A stretch of DNA of 64,000 nucleotides. It comes from Paludibaculum sp. GTDB lineage: Bacteria; Acidobacteriota; Terriglobia; Bryobacterales; Bryobacteraceae. Shown piece after piece: positions 1 to 8,508 of this stretch. The stretch covers positions 26,049-90,048 of the forward strand of contig JARKQJ010000231.1 of assembly GCA_029973955.1 (NCBI GenBank), read 5' to 3'. The notes beneath the pieces were generated by a model, which searched no databases, had not been told where the DNA came from, and worked only from the letters and a program-made list of their open reading frames with translations. Made by a program: the position numbers and the translations under genes. Numbering within the stretch: position 1 is the first letter of the stretch; each line of letters begins with the position of its first letter.

Positions 1-1
1 G

Positions 2-787
2 CTGATCGCGTTTCTGGCGGCGCACTTTCACTGGCGGGCGGTGTTCCTGGTGACGGGGTCGTTGGGTTTGATTTGGGTGATTCCGTGGCTGGCGGTCTAT
101 CGGAAGCCGGAGGAGCATCCGCGGGTGTCGGCGGAGGAGTTGTCGTACATTCAGGCCGGGAGCGCTCCGGCGGAGGAAGCGGAGCATCCGCACCCCTGGC
201 GGGCAGTGTTGAGCCGCAAGGAGACGTGGCTATTGATGATGGGCCGGATGCTGACGGATCCGGTGTGGTACTTCTACCTGTTCTGGTTCCCGAAGTATCT
301 GACGGACGCGCGGCACCTGACGATTGTGGAGGTGGGACAGATCGCGTGGCTGGTGTACCTGGCGGCGGACATCGGGTGCATTTTCGGGGGGTGGTTGTCG
401 GGATGGTTCATCCGGAGGGGCGTGGTGCCGGCGCAATCGAGGCTGTATGTGATGGCGATTGCGGCGGTGCTGCTGCCGTTGAGTCCGCTGATCTCACGGG
501 CGCCGACTCCGCTGATGGCAGTGGGGATTGCATCGATTGCGGCTTTTTCTCACCTGGCGTGGCAGATTTCACTCAGCACCATCATTGTGGATGTGTTCCC
601 CAAACCTTTGCTGGGGACGGTGTTTGGACTGGTGGCGGCGGGGTCGGGGCTGGGTGGAATGCTGTCGGCGAATCTGATTGGAAGGGCGATCACTTACTGG
701 TCGTACACGCCGGTTTTCGTGGTGATGGGGTTCCTCCATCCGTTCTCCTACCTGATGCTGCAACTGGTTCGGCCGAGGAAGCAGTAG
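2..787 (+). CDS. MFS permease, hexuronate/anion:cation symporter type (5' truncated by window edge)
   Basis: The open frame runs in from the left edge, so the start codon and the N-terminal half are outside the window; about 261 C-terminal residues are visible. The visible part begins in a transmembrane segment followed by FHWRAVF, a hydrophobic helix and the KPEEHP linker, the pattern of the central loop in anion:cation symporter (ACS) MFS proteins such as ExuT. About six further hydrophobic helices follow, including GWLSGWFIRRG, a typical loop 8-9 element. The family moves hexuronates, glucarate or similar sugar acids into the cell with protons. The substrate cannot be told from this half; the GH115 gene further along, an expected glucuronate source, makes a hexuronate plausible. 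The protein ends in a basic tail, RPRKQ. Confidence 0.8.
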   Translation: MIAFLAAHFHWRAVFLVTGSLGLIWVIPWLAVYRKPEEHPRVSAEELSYIQAGSAPAEEAEHPHPWRAVLSRKETWLLMMGRMLTDPVWYFYLFWFPKYLTDARHLTIVEVGQIAWLVYLAADIGCIFGGWLSGWFIRRGVVPAQSRLYVMAIAAVLLPLSPLISRAPTPLMAVGIASIAAFSHLAWQISLSTIIVDVFPKPLLGTVFGLVAAGSGLGGMLSANLIGRAITYWSYTPVFVVMGFLHPFSYLMLQLVRPRKQ

Positions 788-877
788 GGTAGACGGCGGC
801 AAACAGGACAATCACCCCTGGAAAACTCGATAGTCTTGCCCCTTGAACCCCGCCGCGAGGTTTGCTAAGGTTCCTTC

Positions 878-3800
878 ATGAAGGGGTCTCCAAAGACTAT
901 GAACAAAACTAAAGTGGTTCTCACGGTTTTGACCTGTGCCTTCGTGATGGCGCTGTCGCTTCCTGGGCAGACCATTACGGGCACAATCACGGGTACCGTC
1001 ACGGATCCATCTGGCGCTGTTGTTCCCAACGTCAAGATTGCTGCGACGAACACGGCAACCAATATCACGACCGACTCGACGAGCAACGAAGCAGGCGTGT
1101 ACAACCTGCTGTTCCTGCCGATTGGCGAGTACACGCTGACTGCATCGGTGTCGGGCTTTAAGAAGTCGTCGATGGGGCCGTTCCGGCTGGAAGGCTCGCA
1201 GGTAGCTCGTGTCGATGTGAAGCTCGAGGTTGGCGACACGACGCAAACTGTCGAAGTACAGGGCGTGGCGCCGGTGCTGCAGACGGAAACGACGCAGACA
1301 GGCGAAGCGATCAACACGGCGCAATTGACGTCGCTGCCGCTGAAGGGACGCAACTTTGTCTCGCTGACGTTGCTGGTGCCTGGCGCGGTATCGCCGAACC
1401 CGGCCGGCATGACGGGCCGGTTTGGCTCTCGGCCGTATGTGAACGGCAACCGCGAGCAGACGAACAACTTCATGCTGGACGGCGTGGACGTGAACGATTC
1501 GATCGATAACCGCGTTGGTTATTCGCCGAACGTGGACGCGCTGGAAGAGGTGAAGGTGCTGACGGGCAACGCGGCGGCCGACTACGGCAACGCTGGCGGC
1601 GCGGCGGTGATGATGTCGTTGAAGAGCGGCACGAACCAGTTCCATGGGAACGTTTTCGAGTTCCTGCAGAACGACAAGCTGAACGCGAACGGGTTCTTCC
1701 GCAACCGCAACCTCTCGACGGCGAAGCGGACGGGGTTCAAGCGGAATATCTTCGGCGGCACGCTGGGCGGGCCGATCAAGAAGGACAAGCTGTTCTTCTT
1801 CGTGGACTACGAAGGGACGGAGAGCCGGAGCAGCGGTCCGGCAACGGCGAGCGTGGCTCCGTCGGCGTGGCGAAACGGGGACCTGAGCGCGTTCCCGAAT
1901 ATCATCACCGATCCGACGACGGGCCAGCCGTTCCCGGGCAAGCAGATTCCGGTTGCTCGGATTGTGAACCCGGTGGCGAAGAAGCTGTTCTCGTCGCCCG
2001 ACCTGTATCCGCTGCCGAACCAGCCGGGCACGGGCGCGCTGCTGGTGAGCGGCAACTATGGCGCCAGCTCGGCGAGCGCAATTAAGAACCACCAGGGGGA
2101 CGCCAAGATTGACTGGCGCTTCTCGGACAAAGACAGCATTTCCGGCCGGTTTTCGATGGGCGACTACCAGAGCGTTGGCAGCGCGTCCCCGCTGGCGATC
2201 CAGATGCAGAGCGGCCAGCTTGGTCCGACGAAGTCCGGCGTGATCAACTGGAACCGGGCGTTTTCGCCGACGGTGGTGAACGAAGCGCGCGTTGCGTATT
2301 CGCGCATCATCATCAAGGACGCGACCATTGACTGGTCAGGGAAGTTGGGCGCCGACGGCAACGCGGCGTTCGGCATTCCGGGCGGGCAGCCGATTCCGGG
2401 GTTGAGCAGCGTGACGATCGGCGGCGGTCTGACGAGCGCCGGATCGGGCGCGTCGATCAGTAACACGGCCGACAACAAGTTCATCTACTACGACAACCTG
2501 ACGTGGCAGAAGGGCCGCCATCTGTTGAAGATGGGTGCACAGTTGACGCGGTATCAGCAGAACCGGTACTACGCGGGCAACAATGGCGCGCTGGGCATCT
2601 TTACGTACACGGCCACCTACACCGGCCTGGACTATTCGGACTTCCTGCTGGATCAGCTTTCCAGCAAGGGCCGTGGTTCGGCGACGGGTACGTGGGGCCA
2701 CCGTTCGTGGCGCACGGCGATCTTCGCGCAGGACGACTGGAAGGTCTCCTCGACCTTCACGGTGAACCTGGGGCTGCGCTGGGAGTACATGGAACCGCTG
2801 TATGAAGTGGCGGACCGGCAGGTAAACATCGACACCTACACGGGCAAGCTGATCTACGCGGGCCAGAACGGCAACAACCGGGCGACCTATAACGGCTACT
2901 GGAAGCAGTTCATGCCGCGCATCGGATTCGCCTGGACGCCGGCGGCGCTGAAGAACAAGATGGTGGTGCGCGCGGGCTATGCCTACATGAGCTTCATGGA
3001 AGGCACGGGCGCGAATCTGCGCACGACGCTGAATCCTCCGTTCTTCCTGGAAACAAACTTCACCTACGACGCTCGCACGCCGGGCACGATTACGAAGGGC
3101 TTCTCGGACGTGGTGACCAGCGACATCCGGCTGGACATGCCCCGTCCGCCGGCCGCGGGCAACAACCCGCAATTGCAGGGCCGTGCGTGGGACCAGAACC
3201 TGCGGCCGCAGACGACGTCGCAGATGAACTTCTCGCTGGAGTACCAGTTCGACAAGTTCACCTCGCTGACAGCTGCTTACGTGGGCCAGAAGGGCACGCA
3301 CCTGGTGGCGCCGCACGAAGCGAATCAGGCAGTGGCCGGGACGGGTCCGTTCTCGACCTGGACGAACATCAACCTGCGCCGCCCGCTGATCAACGTGCTG
3401 CCGAACGTCAACAACATTGCGCTGACGGAAGGCTCGGCGACGATGGACTTCCACTCCATGCAGTTGACCGGCCGGCGCCGGCTTTCCGGCGGGCTGGAGT
3501 TCCTGCTGAGCTATACGTATGGCAAGACTCTGACCGACAACCTGGGCTACTACGGCAGCAGCGGCGTGTCGGCCGAGGGCGCGTACTGGCAGAATGCGTA
3601 TGACCGCCGCGGCAACCGCGGTCCGGCGTTCTTCGACGCAAGGCACAACTTCACGATCGGCGGCCTGTATGACCTGCCGGTGGGGAAGGGCAAGAAGTTC
3701 GGCAACGACATGAACGGGATTGCGCAGGCGATTCTGGGTGGTTGGAACATCAACTACTTCCTGAACCGCCACACGGGCTTCCCCGTGACGATCATGGCGA

Positions 3801-4243
3801 CTGACCGGACGGGCCAGGCGGCCAGAGGCAACGTCCGCGCGAACCGCTACGGACCGCTGGTTGTTGACCAGTCCCTGGTGAACGTGGACAACTTCTGGGG
3901 TCTGCCGACCGACACGGCGGCGCGGACGGCGTACTTCTGCGCGGCCGGCGTGATGAATGGAACCTGCCCGTACGGCCAGCCGGCGGACGGTTTCTTCGGC
4001 ACTTCCGGGATCGGCACGGAGCGCGCGCCGACTTACTTCACGATGGACTTTTCCGTCGGGAAGAAGTTCAACATCACCGAGCGGCAGTACCTCGACTTCC
4101 GGGCTGAATTCTTCAACGGTCTGAATCACGTGAGCTGGGGCGCCCCGGGCCGCAGCATCGCCGCGCCGGCAAGCTTCGGCGCGATCGGGGGCCAGATTCA
4201 GGATCCGCGGAACATTCAGTTCGGCCTGAAGTACCACTTCTAA
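878..4243 (+). CDS. TonB-dependent receptor with N-terminal carboxypeptidase-like regulatory domain
   Basis: A 1121-residue outer-membrane receptor of the oversized class abundant in Acidobacteriota. After a signal peptide ending near LSLPGQ comes a carboxypeptidase-regulatory-like beta-sandwich (ITGTVTDPSGAVVPNVKI, then NEAGVYNL), next a plug domain with NGNREQTNNFMLDGVDVND, then a long beta-barrel ending in the aromatic terminus KYHF expected for outer-membrane insertion. Such receptors are thought to import oligosaccharides or other large nutrients using TonB/ExbBD energy. Two starts are possible: 878, with AAGG about eight bases upstream, or ATG at 899, which gives a more compact signal peptide (MNKTKVVL). 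No SusD-like partner lies beside it. The substrate is unknown. A GC-rich hairpin directly follows the stop. Confidence 0.93.
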   Translation: MKGSPKTMNKTKVVLTVLTCAFVMALSLPGQTITGTITGTVTDPSGAVVPNVKIAATNTATNITTDSTSNEAGVYNLLFLPIGEYTLTASVSGFKKSSMGPFRLEGSQVARVDVKLEVGDTTQTVEVQGVAPVLQTETTQTGEAINTAQLTSLPLKGRNFVSLTLLVPGAVSPNPAGMTGRFGSRPYVNGNREQTNNFMLDGVDVNDSIDNRVGYSPNVDALEEVKVLTGNAAADYGNAGGAAVMMSLKSGTNQFHGNVFEFLQNDKLNANGFFRNRNLSTAKRTGFKRNIFGGTLGGPIKKDKLFFFVDYEGTESRSSGPATASVAPSAWRNGDLSAFPNIITDPTTGQPFPGKQIPVARIVNPVAKKLFSSPDLYPLPNQPGTGALLVSGNYGASSASAIKNHQGDAKIDWRFSDKDSISGRFSMGDYQSVGSASPLAIQMQSGQLGPTKSGVINWNRAFSPTVVNEARVAYSRIIIKDATIDWSGKLGADGNAAFGIPGGQPIPGLSSVTIGGGLTSAGSGASISNTADNKFIYYDNLTWQKGRHLLKMGAQLTRYQQNRYYAGNNGALGIFTYTATYTGLDYSDFLLDQLSSKGRGSATGTWGHRSWRTAIFAQDDWKVSSTFTVNLGLRWEYMEPLYEVADRQVNIDTYTGKLIYAGQNGNNRATYNGYWKQFMPRIGFAWTPAALKNKMVVRAGYAYMSFMEGTGANLRTTLNPPFFLETNFTYDARTPGTITKGFSDVVTSDIRLDMPRPPAAGNNPQLQGRAWDQNLRPQTTSQMNFSLEYQFDKFTSLTAAYVGQKGTHLVAPHEANQAVAGTGPFSTWTNINLRRPLINVLPNVNNIALTEGSATMDFHSMQLTGRRRLSGGLEFLLSYTYGKTLTDNLGYYGSSGVSAEGAYWQNAYDRRGNRGPAFFDARHNFTIGGLYDLPVGKGKKFGNDMNGIAQAILGGWNINYFLNRHTGFPVTIMATDRTGQAARGNVRANRYGPLVVDQSLVNVDNFWGLPTDTAARTAYFCAAGVMNGTCPYGQPADGFFGTSGIGTERAPTYFTMDFSVGKKFNITERQYLDFRAEFFNGLNHVSWGAPGRSIAAPASFGAIGGQIQDPRNIQFGLKYHF

Positions 4244-4268
4244 GAAGCGGCCAATCTGAAGTAAAAAC

Positions 4269-4293
4269 GGGGCACGCCCAAACGGCGTGCCCC
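4269..4293 (+). terminator. Hairpin terminator after the first TonB receptor
   Basis: A perfect 10-bp stem (GGGGCACGCC / GGCGTGCCCC) with a five-base loop lies 25 bases after the receptor stop codon. It has no T-run on the + strand, but is preceded by AAAAAC, so it may act as a hairpin-only or two-way stop. A GTG inside the 3' arm (4287) opens a longer frame for the next gene, which I do not believe is its start. Confidence 0.75.
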
Positions 4294-4334
4294 GTAACGT
4301 ATTCATGGTATTCTTCGTCTCAACACCAACCATC

Positions 4335-4724
4335 ATGAGGATGCAAACACTGTTTCTATCTCTCGCGCTTTGCGCGGTGCCTGCCGTATTCGCCGCGGAC
4401 GAGCCCTCTCCGCAGCACGTGAAGTGGATGAAGGACACAGAGGATCTTCAGCATAAGATCCGTGACGGCCAGGATGTGGCTGCGAACGCCAAGAGCCTGG
4501 CGGCGCTGTATAAGGAGATTGAGGGCTACTGGGGCAAGAAGTCCGAGGTGGGCGCCAAGACCACGAAGGATATTCAAGTGGCGGCGCTGGCGCTCGCGAC
4601 GGCGGCCGCGGGGAACGATGCGGCCGGGGTGGCCTCGAACCGGAAGCTGATCGGCGGGTCCTGCCGGGCGTGCCATGACCAGCACCGCGAGAAGGTATCC
4701 GAGAACGTTTACAGGATCAAGTAG
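4335..4724 (+). CDS. Small exported single-haem c-type cytochrome (cytochrome c'-like)
   Basis: 129 residues from the chosen ATG. A clean signal peptide (cleavage near VFA-ADE, residue 20) is followed by a mostly helical domain and one haem-binding motif CRACH at residues 110-114 close to the C terminus, the arrangement of class II cytochromes c' (four-helix bundle, haem at the end of the last helix). It should be periplasmic and carry one covalent haem. The frame can be extended upstream to a GTG at 4287, but that codon lies inside the preceding terminator hairpin and would put 16 residues before the signal peptide, so 4335 is preferred. No oxidase or dehydrogenase partner is adjacent; its role in electron transfer or gas binding is not shown. 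Confidence 0.8.
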   Translation: MRMQTLFLSLALCAVPAVFAADEPSPQHVKWMKDTEDLQHKIRDGQDVAANAKSLAALYKEIEGYWGKKSEVGAKTTKDIQVAALALATAAAGNDAAGVASNRKLIGGSCRACHDQHREKVSENVYRIK

Positions 4725-4737
4725 CCGAGTCTAAATT

Positions 4738-4792
4738 GGAGAATCCCCCGCCTGGCGCGCCCATGGGCCGCCGGGCGGGGGATTCTCCTTTT
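4738..4792 (+). terminator. Rho-independent terminator after the cytochrome gene
   Basis: A 15-bp perfect stem: GGAGAATCCCCCGCC at 4738-4752 pairs with GGCGGGGGATTCTCC at 4774-4788. The 21-base loop can itself fold, and TTTT follows at 4789-4792. It starts 13 bases after the cytochrome stop codon. Confidence 0.9.
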
Positions 4793-4847
4793 GGGGGGGG
4801 CGCTTCTGCGGGGCTTTCAAGTGGCGTATGCTGGCTCAAAGGCCTCT

Positions 4848-5987
4848 ATGAGTACGCAATCCTTCACTCCAGACAGCCGGCGCGGCTTTGTACGCACGAC
4901 CGCGGCCGGGCTCTCGATCCTTTCTCCCTCCATTGCCCTCGGGTCGCAGGCCAATTCGGCCCTGACGGTCGGGGTGGTTGGCATTGGGAATCGCGGGAGT
5001 TACGTCTCCGGCATCTTCGCGAAGAACGAGTATGCGCGGATCGCGGCGATCTGCGACATCTACGACGACCGGATTGAAGCCGGGAAGGCGATGTACTCCG
5101 GCGCGAAGGTGTTCCGGGACATTAAGGAACTGCTGGCCTCGGACGTGGACGCGGTGTATATCGCAACGCCGGCGGTGCTGCACCCGGAGCACTTCGAACT
5201 GGCGGTGAAGGCGCGGAAGCACATCTTCATGGAGAAGCCGGCAGCGGCGAACGCGCAAGGCTGCCTGCGGGTACTGAAAGCCGCGAAGATGGCGGATCCG
5301 ACAAAGCGGATCACGATGGACTTCCAGCAGCGTTATGGGAAGGATTACCGGAAAGCGTATAACCTGATCAAGTCCGGCGAACTGGGCGAGATCAAGCTGG
5401 TGCGTGGGGCGTGGATCGGGAACGGCCCGCCGATTAAGAAGGGGGTTCCGGCGTCGGAAGAGAAGATCCGCAACTGGTACTTCTACCGCGAGATGTCGGG
5501 GGACATGATCATCGAGCAGGACTGCCACAATATCGACGTTGTGAACTGGTTTACGGGGACGCATCCGACGTGGGCGGCGGCCTGCGGATCGCGGATGGTC
5601 CGGACGGACATTGGTGATATTTTCGACAACCTGGCGGTGAGCTACAAGTTCGCTTCCGGACTGAACTTCTCGTATGCGGCGGCGCAGTTTGGCCGGCAAG
5701 TGGGGTGGGCGGACATTGGGGAGACGTTCGTATGCGAGAAGGGGACGGTCCACACGTCGCGGACGGGGGTGAAGATCCACCGTGGCGGCGTGAAAGAGGT
5801 GGAGGAGTGGCCGACGAAGTACGACATCACGCAGGATGCGGTGAATGAGTTCATCGAGGGCGCGCGGACGGGGAAGATCGAGAATGCCGCGTTCCACGCC
5901 GTGGATTCCACGCTGACGGGGTATATGGCGCTGCAAGCGGCGATCAAGGGGCAGCCGGTGACCTGGGAACAGGTACTGAAGATGTAG
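4848..5987 (+). CDS. Tat-exported Gfo/Idh/MocA family oxidoreductase
   Basis: 379 residues. A twin-arginine leader (RRGFVRTTAAG, arginines 11-12, then a hydrophobic stretch to about residue 32) precedes an NAD(P)-binding Rossmann fold with GVVGIGNRG (42-50) and the family EKP motif at 129-131, whose lysine is catalytic in this superfamily. The second half is the alpha/beta substrate domain, with EQDCHNIDVVNW supplying the usual histidine. The family oxidises or reduces sugars, inositols or related polyols; Tat export of cofactor-loaded members is common in Acidobacteriota and Planctomycetes. I chose ATG 4848 because it directly gives the Tat leader; the frame extends to 4791, inside the upstream terminator. 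Substrate unknown. Confidence 0.9.
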   Translation: MSTQSFTPDSRRGFVRTTAAGLSILSPSIALGSQANSALTVGVVGIGNRGSYVSGIFAKNEYARIAAICDIYDDRIEAGKAMYSGAKVFRDIKELLASDVDAVYIATPAVLHPEHFELAVKARKHIFMEKPAAANAQGCLRVLKAAKMADPTKRITMDFQQRYGKDYRKAYNLIKSGELGEIKLVRGAWIGNGPPIKKGVPASEEKIRNWYFYREMSGDMIIEQDCHNIDVVNWFTGTHPTWAAACGSRMVRTDIGDIFDNLAVSYKFASGLNFSYAAAQFGRQVGWADIGETFVCEKGTVHTSRTGVKIHRGGVKEVEEWPTKYDITQDAVNEFIEGARTGKIENAAFHAVDSTLTGYMALQAAIKGQPVTWEQVLKM

Positions 5988-6012
5988 GTGGAGGCGATCC
6001 GGAAGACTCCAG

Positions 6013-6060
6013 CGGGGAAGTTGGCACCCCTCCTCGGGTACCAACTTCCCCGTTTCATTT
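6013..6060 (+). terminator. Rho-independent terminator after the Tat oxidoreductase
   Basis: Stem CGGGGAAGTTGG (6013-6024) pairs with CCAACTTCCCCG (6041-6052); the loop adds a second short helix, ACCC/GGGT. The T-rich tail TTTCATTT follows. The stem starts 25 bases past the stop codon. Confidence 0.88.
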
Positions 6061-6210
6061 CCTCCGATTCAATGGACTGAGAACTTGTTGCGCAAGGATG
6101 ATTCTATGGCACTTTTCGCATTCAGTCGTCAGACAATTGCTGCCTGTCGTCGCTGTCGTACCTAGATTTTGGGGTTCCTCACAGGGCTGTAACCGTGTTA
6201 AAAGAGAGCA

Positions 6211-7506
6211 ATGGACCCGAATAGCAAGGTCCTACAGTCCTGGAAAGAGATAGGCGCCTATCTCCAAGTGACCGCCAGGTCGGTGCAGCGGTGGGAGAAG
6301 ACGTCCGGGCTGCCGGTGCACCGGCAGGGCAACGGCCACAATGCGCGAATTTTCGCCTATGCGGAGGAGTTGGACGCCTGGCTGGCGGCAGGGGGACTGG
6401 ATGGGGCGGGCATCGAGCCGGAGCCGGGCAAGCGGGGGCACTGGCTGGTGGTGGCGGGCGGAGTGGTGTTGGTTGCATTGGCGGGGTGGGCCGCCTACCG
6501 GGCTGGGGTATTGCCTTGGGGGCGAGTGCCTGTGGCCTGGACGACGGAAGGGGCAAAGCTGACGATTCTGGACGCGAAGGAGCGGGTGTGCTGGGAGAAG
6601 CGATTTCATCCGTTTCAGGCGCTGGTCAGTCCGGAGGAGAACAGCCTGGTGAGAATCGATGACATTGACGGGGACGGGCAGGTGGAGGTGCTGTTCAACT
6701 TCAATCCGCAGGATCGGACTTCGCCACGGGGCAGGCTGTTCTGCTACGACGCGCGGGGGAATTTGAAGTGGCAGTACGCCTACGGCAAGGCAACGCAGTT
6801 CGGCACGCGGTCGTTTTCTGACGACTACTTCGGGCAGATTGTGATGCCGGTGAGCATGCCGGATGGAGCCCGTTATGTGGTGACTGCGGCGAATCACGTG
6901 CTTTGGTATCCGTCGCAGGTTTCGCTCTTGGACGCGCGGACAGGGCGGCTGGTGGAAGAGTACTGGCATCCGGGCGCGATTCAGATGGCTGTCTTGCAGG
7001 ACGTCGATAAGGACAAAAAGCCGGAGTTCGTCTTTGCGGCGATCAACAACCCAGGGGAGGGGCCGGGCCACAGCGCGCTGGGAGTATTGAAGCTGCCCTT
7101 CTCGAAGGTTCCGAAGCCGAAGCCAGAGGAGGACGGCGAACTGCCGCCGCTGACAGGCGGCGGCGAGTATGCGTATCTACTCTTTCCGCATCCGGATGTG
7201 TGCCGGGCGCGAGGGACCCTGCCGCTGCCGCTCTTTCTCAGGGTGGAGGCGAACCGGCAGTTTCTGTTAGGGACGCCGTTGCCGGAATACGGCGGCCTGA
7301 TCTACACGTTGGGATTCAACCTGGAGGTATTGAGTTTCTACCTCTCCTCCAATTTCGAGCCGCTGCATGCCCGATTGATGCACGAAGGACTGATCCGGCA
7401 CGAGTTGACCGAGGCGGAGGAAAGGGAACTACGGAATCCGCTGCGGTTGCGGGCAGCACCGGACGGTAACAGCGCTGCATTGAAGAAGTGCTGGAGATTT
7501 CAATAG
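6211..7506 (+). CDS. Membrane-anchored HTH protein with FG-GAP/VCBS-like exported domain
   Basis: 431 residues in three parts. Residues 9-35 are an excisionase/MerR-like helix-turn-helix (SWKEIGAYLQVTARSVQRWEK), a type seen repeatedly in Acidobacteriota regulators. Residues 78-96 form one transmembrane helix. The remaining 330 residues should lie outside the membrane and carry Asp-rich calcium-type loops, DIDGDG (151-156) and DVDKDK (264-269), followed by PEF, as in FG-GAP/VCBS propeller blades. This suggests a one-component receptor that couples an external signal to DNA binding, but neither ligand nor target is visible. RBS-like GAGAG lies just before the ATG. Its stop is three bases from the convergent LysR gene stop. 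The function is inferred from domain order only. Confidence 0.72.
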   Translation: MDPNSKVLQSWKEIGAYLQVTARSVQRWEKTSGLPVHRQGNGHNARIFAYAEELDAWLAAGGLDGAGIEPEPGKRGHWLVVAGGVVLVALAGWAAYRAGVLPWGRVPVAWTTEGAKLTILDAKERVCWEKRFHPFQALVSPEENSLVRIDDIDGDGQVEVLFNFNPQDRTSPRGRLFCYDARGNLKWQYAYGKATQFGTRSFSDDYFGQIVMPVSMPDGARYVVTAANHVLWYPSQVSLLDARTGRLVEEYWHPGAIQMAVLQDVDKDKKPEFVFAAINNPGEGPGHSALGVLKLPFSKVPKPKPEEDGELPPLTGGGEYAYLLFPHPDVCRARGTLPLPLFLRVEANRQFLLGTPLPEYGGLIYTLGFNLEVLSFYLSSNFEPLHARLMHEGLIRHELTEAEERELRNPLRLRAAPDGNSAALKKCWRFQ

Positions 7507-7509
7507 AGG

Positions 7510-8400
7510 TCAGACGGCTGGGTCGCGCAGCAGGTCGAGGAAGACCTGGGCGGCGCGGGGGAAGACCTTCTTGCGGCGGTGGATGATGCCGAGGGGGCGG
7601 AGCAGTTCATAGCCCATGGGGATGGCGCAGAGCCGTCCTTCGGAGACCTCCGCGCGGAGCATGGGCAGGGGAAGGATGGAGACGGCGGGTTCGAGGCGGA
7701 GAGCTTCCTTCATGCTTTGGATGTTGTCGAACTGCATGAGGACGCGGACGCGGACGCCATGGTCGCGGAGGAAGCGGTCGATTTCGCGGCTGATGGGCAG
7801 GTCCTCGTCGAAGCCGATGAAGGAGGCGTCCTGGAGGTCCTGGACCTCGACGCGGCTGTGCGAGGCCAGCGGATGCTGGGGGTTGCAGGCGACGACCATG
7901 GGCTCGTGGCGCCACGGGAGGGCGGCGACTTCGCGCGTCGCTTCGGGGTAACTCACCAGGCCGATGTCGACGCGCTCATCGGCGACTGCCTGGTAGACCT
8001 TCTCCGGGCGAAGGTAATTGACCTCGAGCTGGGCGGCGGGCAGACGCCGGTAAAACTCGGATTCGAGGCGGGTCATCTCGCTGAGACCGACGGAGTAGAT
8101 GGCGGCGACCCGGACGATGCCGCCGGCACCGTCCTTCAAGGCGTCCATCTGGGCCTGAAAATCGCGCTGGCGGCGCAGGACGTCCCGCGCAAAATCGTAC
8201 ATCAGATGGCCGGCGGGCATGACTTCCAGCGGACGGCGGGAGCGGTCGAGCAACTGCACCCCCAAGGACTTCTCCAACTCCTGGACGGCCTGGCTGGCTG
8301 CGGATTGGGTGACGCCGTGCTGACTCGCGCCTTTGCTGATGCTCCGGGCCTGCACAATGTCCTTGAACAACTGCAACTGCGAGAGATCCACGCGAGACAT
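7510..8400 (-). CDS. LysR-family regulator divergent from gltB (GltC-like by position)
   Basis: 296 residues. The N terminus is a standard LysR winged helix (LQLFKDIVQARSISKGASQHGVTQSAASQAV with ELEKSLGVQLLDR), followed by the two-lobed substrate-binding domain. It is transcribed away from gltB with 108 bases between the start codons, the arrangement of Bacillus GltC and its target gltAB. Inverted repeats of the T-N11-A type in that gap sit immediately upstream of the gltB -35 box. I infer that it activates gltBD in response to a nitrogen or carbon metabolite and probably represses itself. No strong Shine-Dalgarno precedes the chosen ATG. Confidence in the family is high; the target is inference. 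Confidence 0.92.
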   Translation of the reverse strand: MSRVDLSQLQLFKDIVQARSISKGASQHGVTQSAASQAVQELEKSLGVQLLDRSRRPLEVMPAGHLMYDFARDVLRRQRDFQAQMDALKDGAGGIVRVAAIYSVGLSEMTRLESEFYRRLPAAQLEVNYLRPEKVYQAVADERVDIGLVSYPEATREVAALPWRHEPMVVACNPQHPLASHSRVEVQDLQDASFIGFDEDLPISREIDRFLRDHGVRVRVLMQFDNIQSMKEALRLEPAVSILPLPMLRAEVSEGRLCAIPMGYELLRPLGIIHRRKKVFPRAAQVFLDLLRDPAV

Positions 8401-8404
8401 CTTA

Positions 8405-8443
8405 TCATAAGCTACTCTGATGAATCAAGATGCACAAATTCAT
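8405..8443. promoter_or_regulatory. Inverted-repeat operator(s) for the LysR regulator
   Basis: Two overlapping perfect inverted repeats share the central ATGA: TCAT-N11-ATGA at 8405-8423 and ATGAAT-N12-ATTCAT at 8420-8443. The spacing fits LysR-type boxes (T-N11-A core). The second repeat ends one base before the gltB -35 element, the usual activator position. Confidence 0.6.
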
Positions 8444-8444
8444 T

Positions 8445-8473
8445 TTGACTGATGGAGGATCTGCGCTTATACT
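8445..8473 (+). promoter_or_regulatory. Sigma-70 type promoter of gltBD
   Basis: TTGACT at 8445-8450, a 17-base spacer and TATACT at 8468-8473 match the primary-sigma consensus closely. Transcription would begin near 8480, about 29 bases before the gltB ATG. Confidence 0.8.
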
Positions 8474-8508
8474 AGGAGAACTCTCCGAAGAGACAGGACC
8501 AGGTACCC

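Noticed and set aside
2336..4438. 700-residue - strand frame under the first TonB receptor
   Set aside because: Antisense shadow rich in Arg and His, crossing the terminator at 4269.
4793..4800. Run of eight G after the terminator at 4738
   Set aside because: A short homopolymer in GC-rich DNA, with no further G-tracts close enough to make a convincing quadruplex.
6106..6165. 19-residue open frame between oxidoreductase and HTH gene
   Set aside because: No ribosome site, no conserved character and too short to support; the gap more likely holds the HTH gene promoter, though I found no convincing -35/-10 pair.
7579..8448. 289-residue + strand frame opposite the LysR gene
   Set aside because: Antisense to a clear LysR protein with helix-turn-helix; no recognisable domain.
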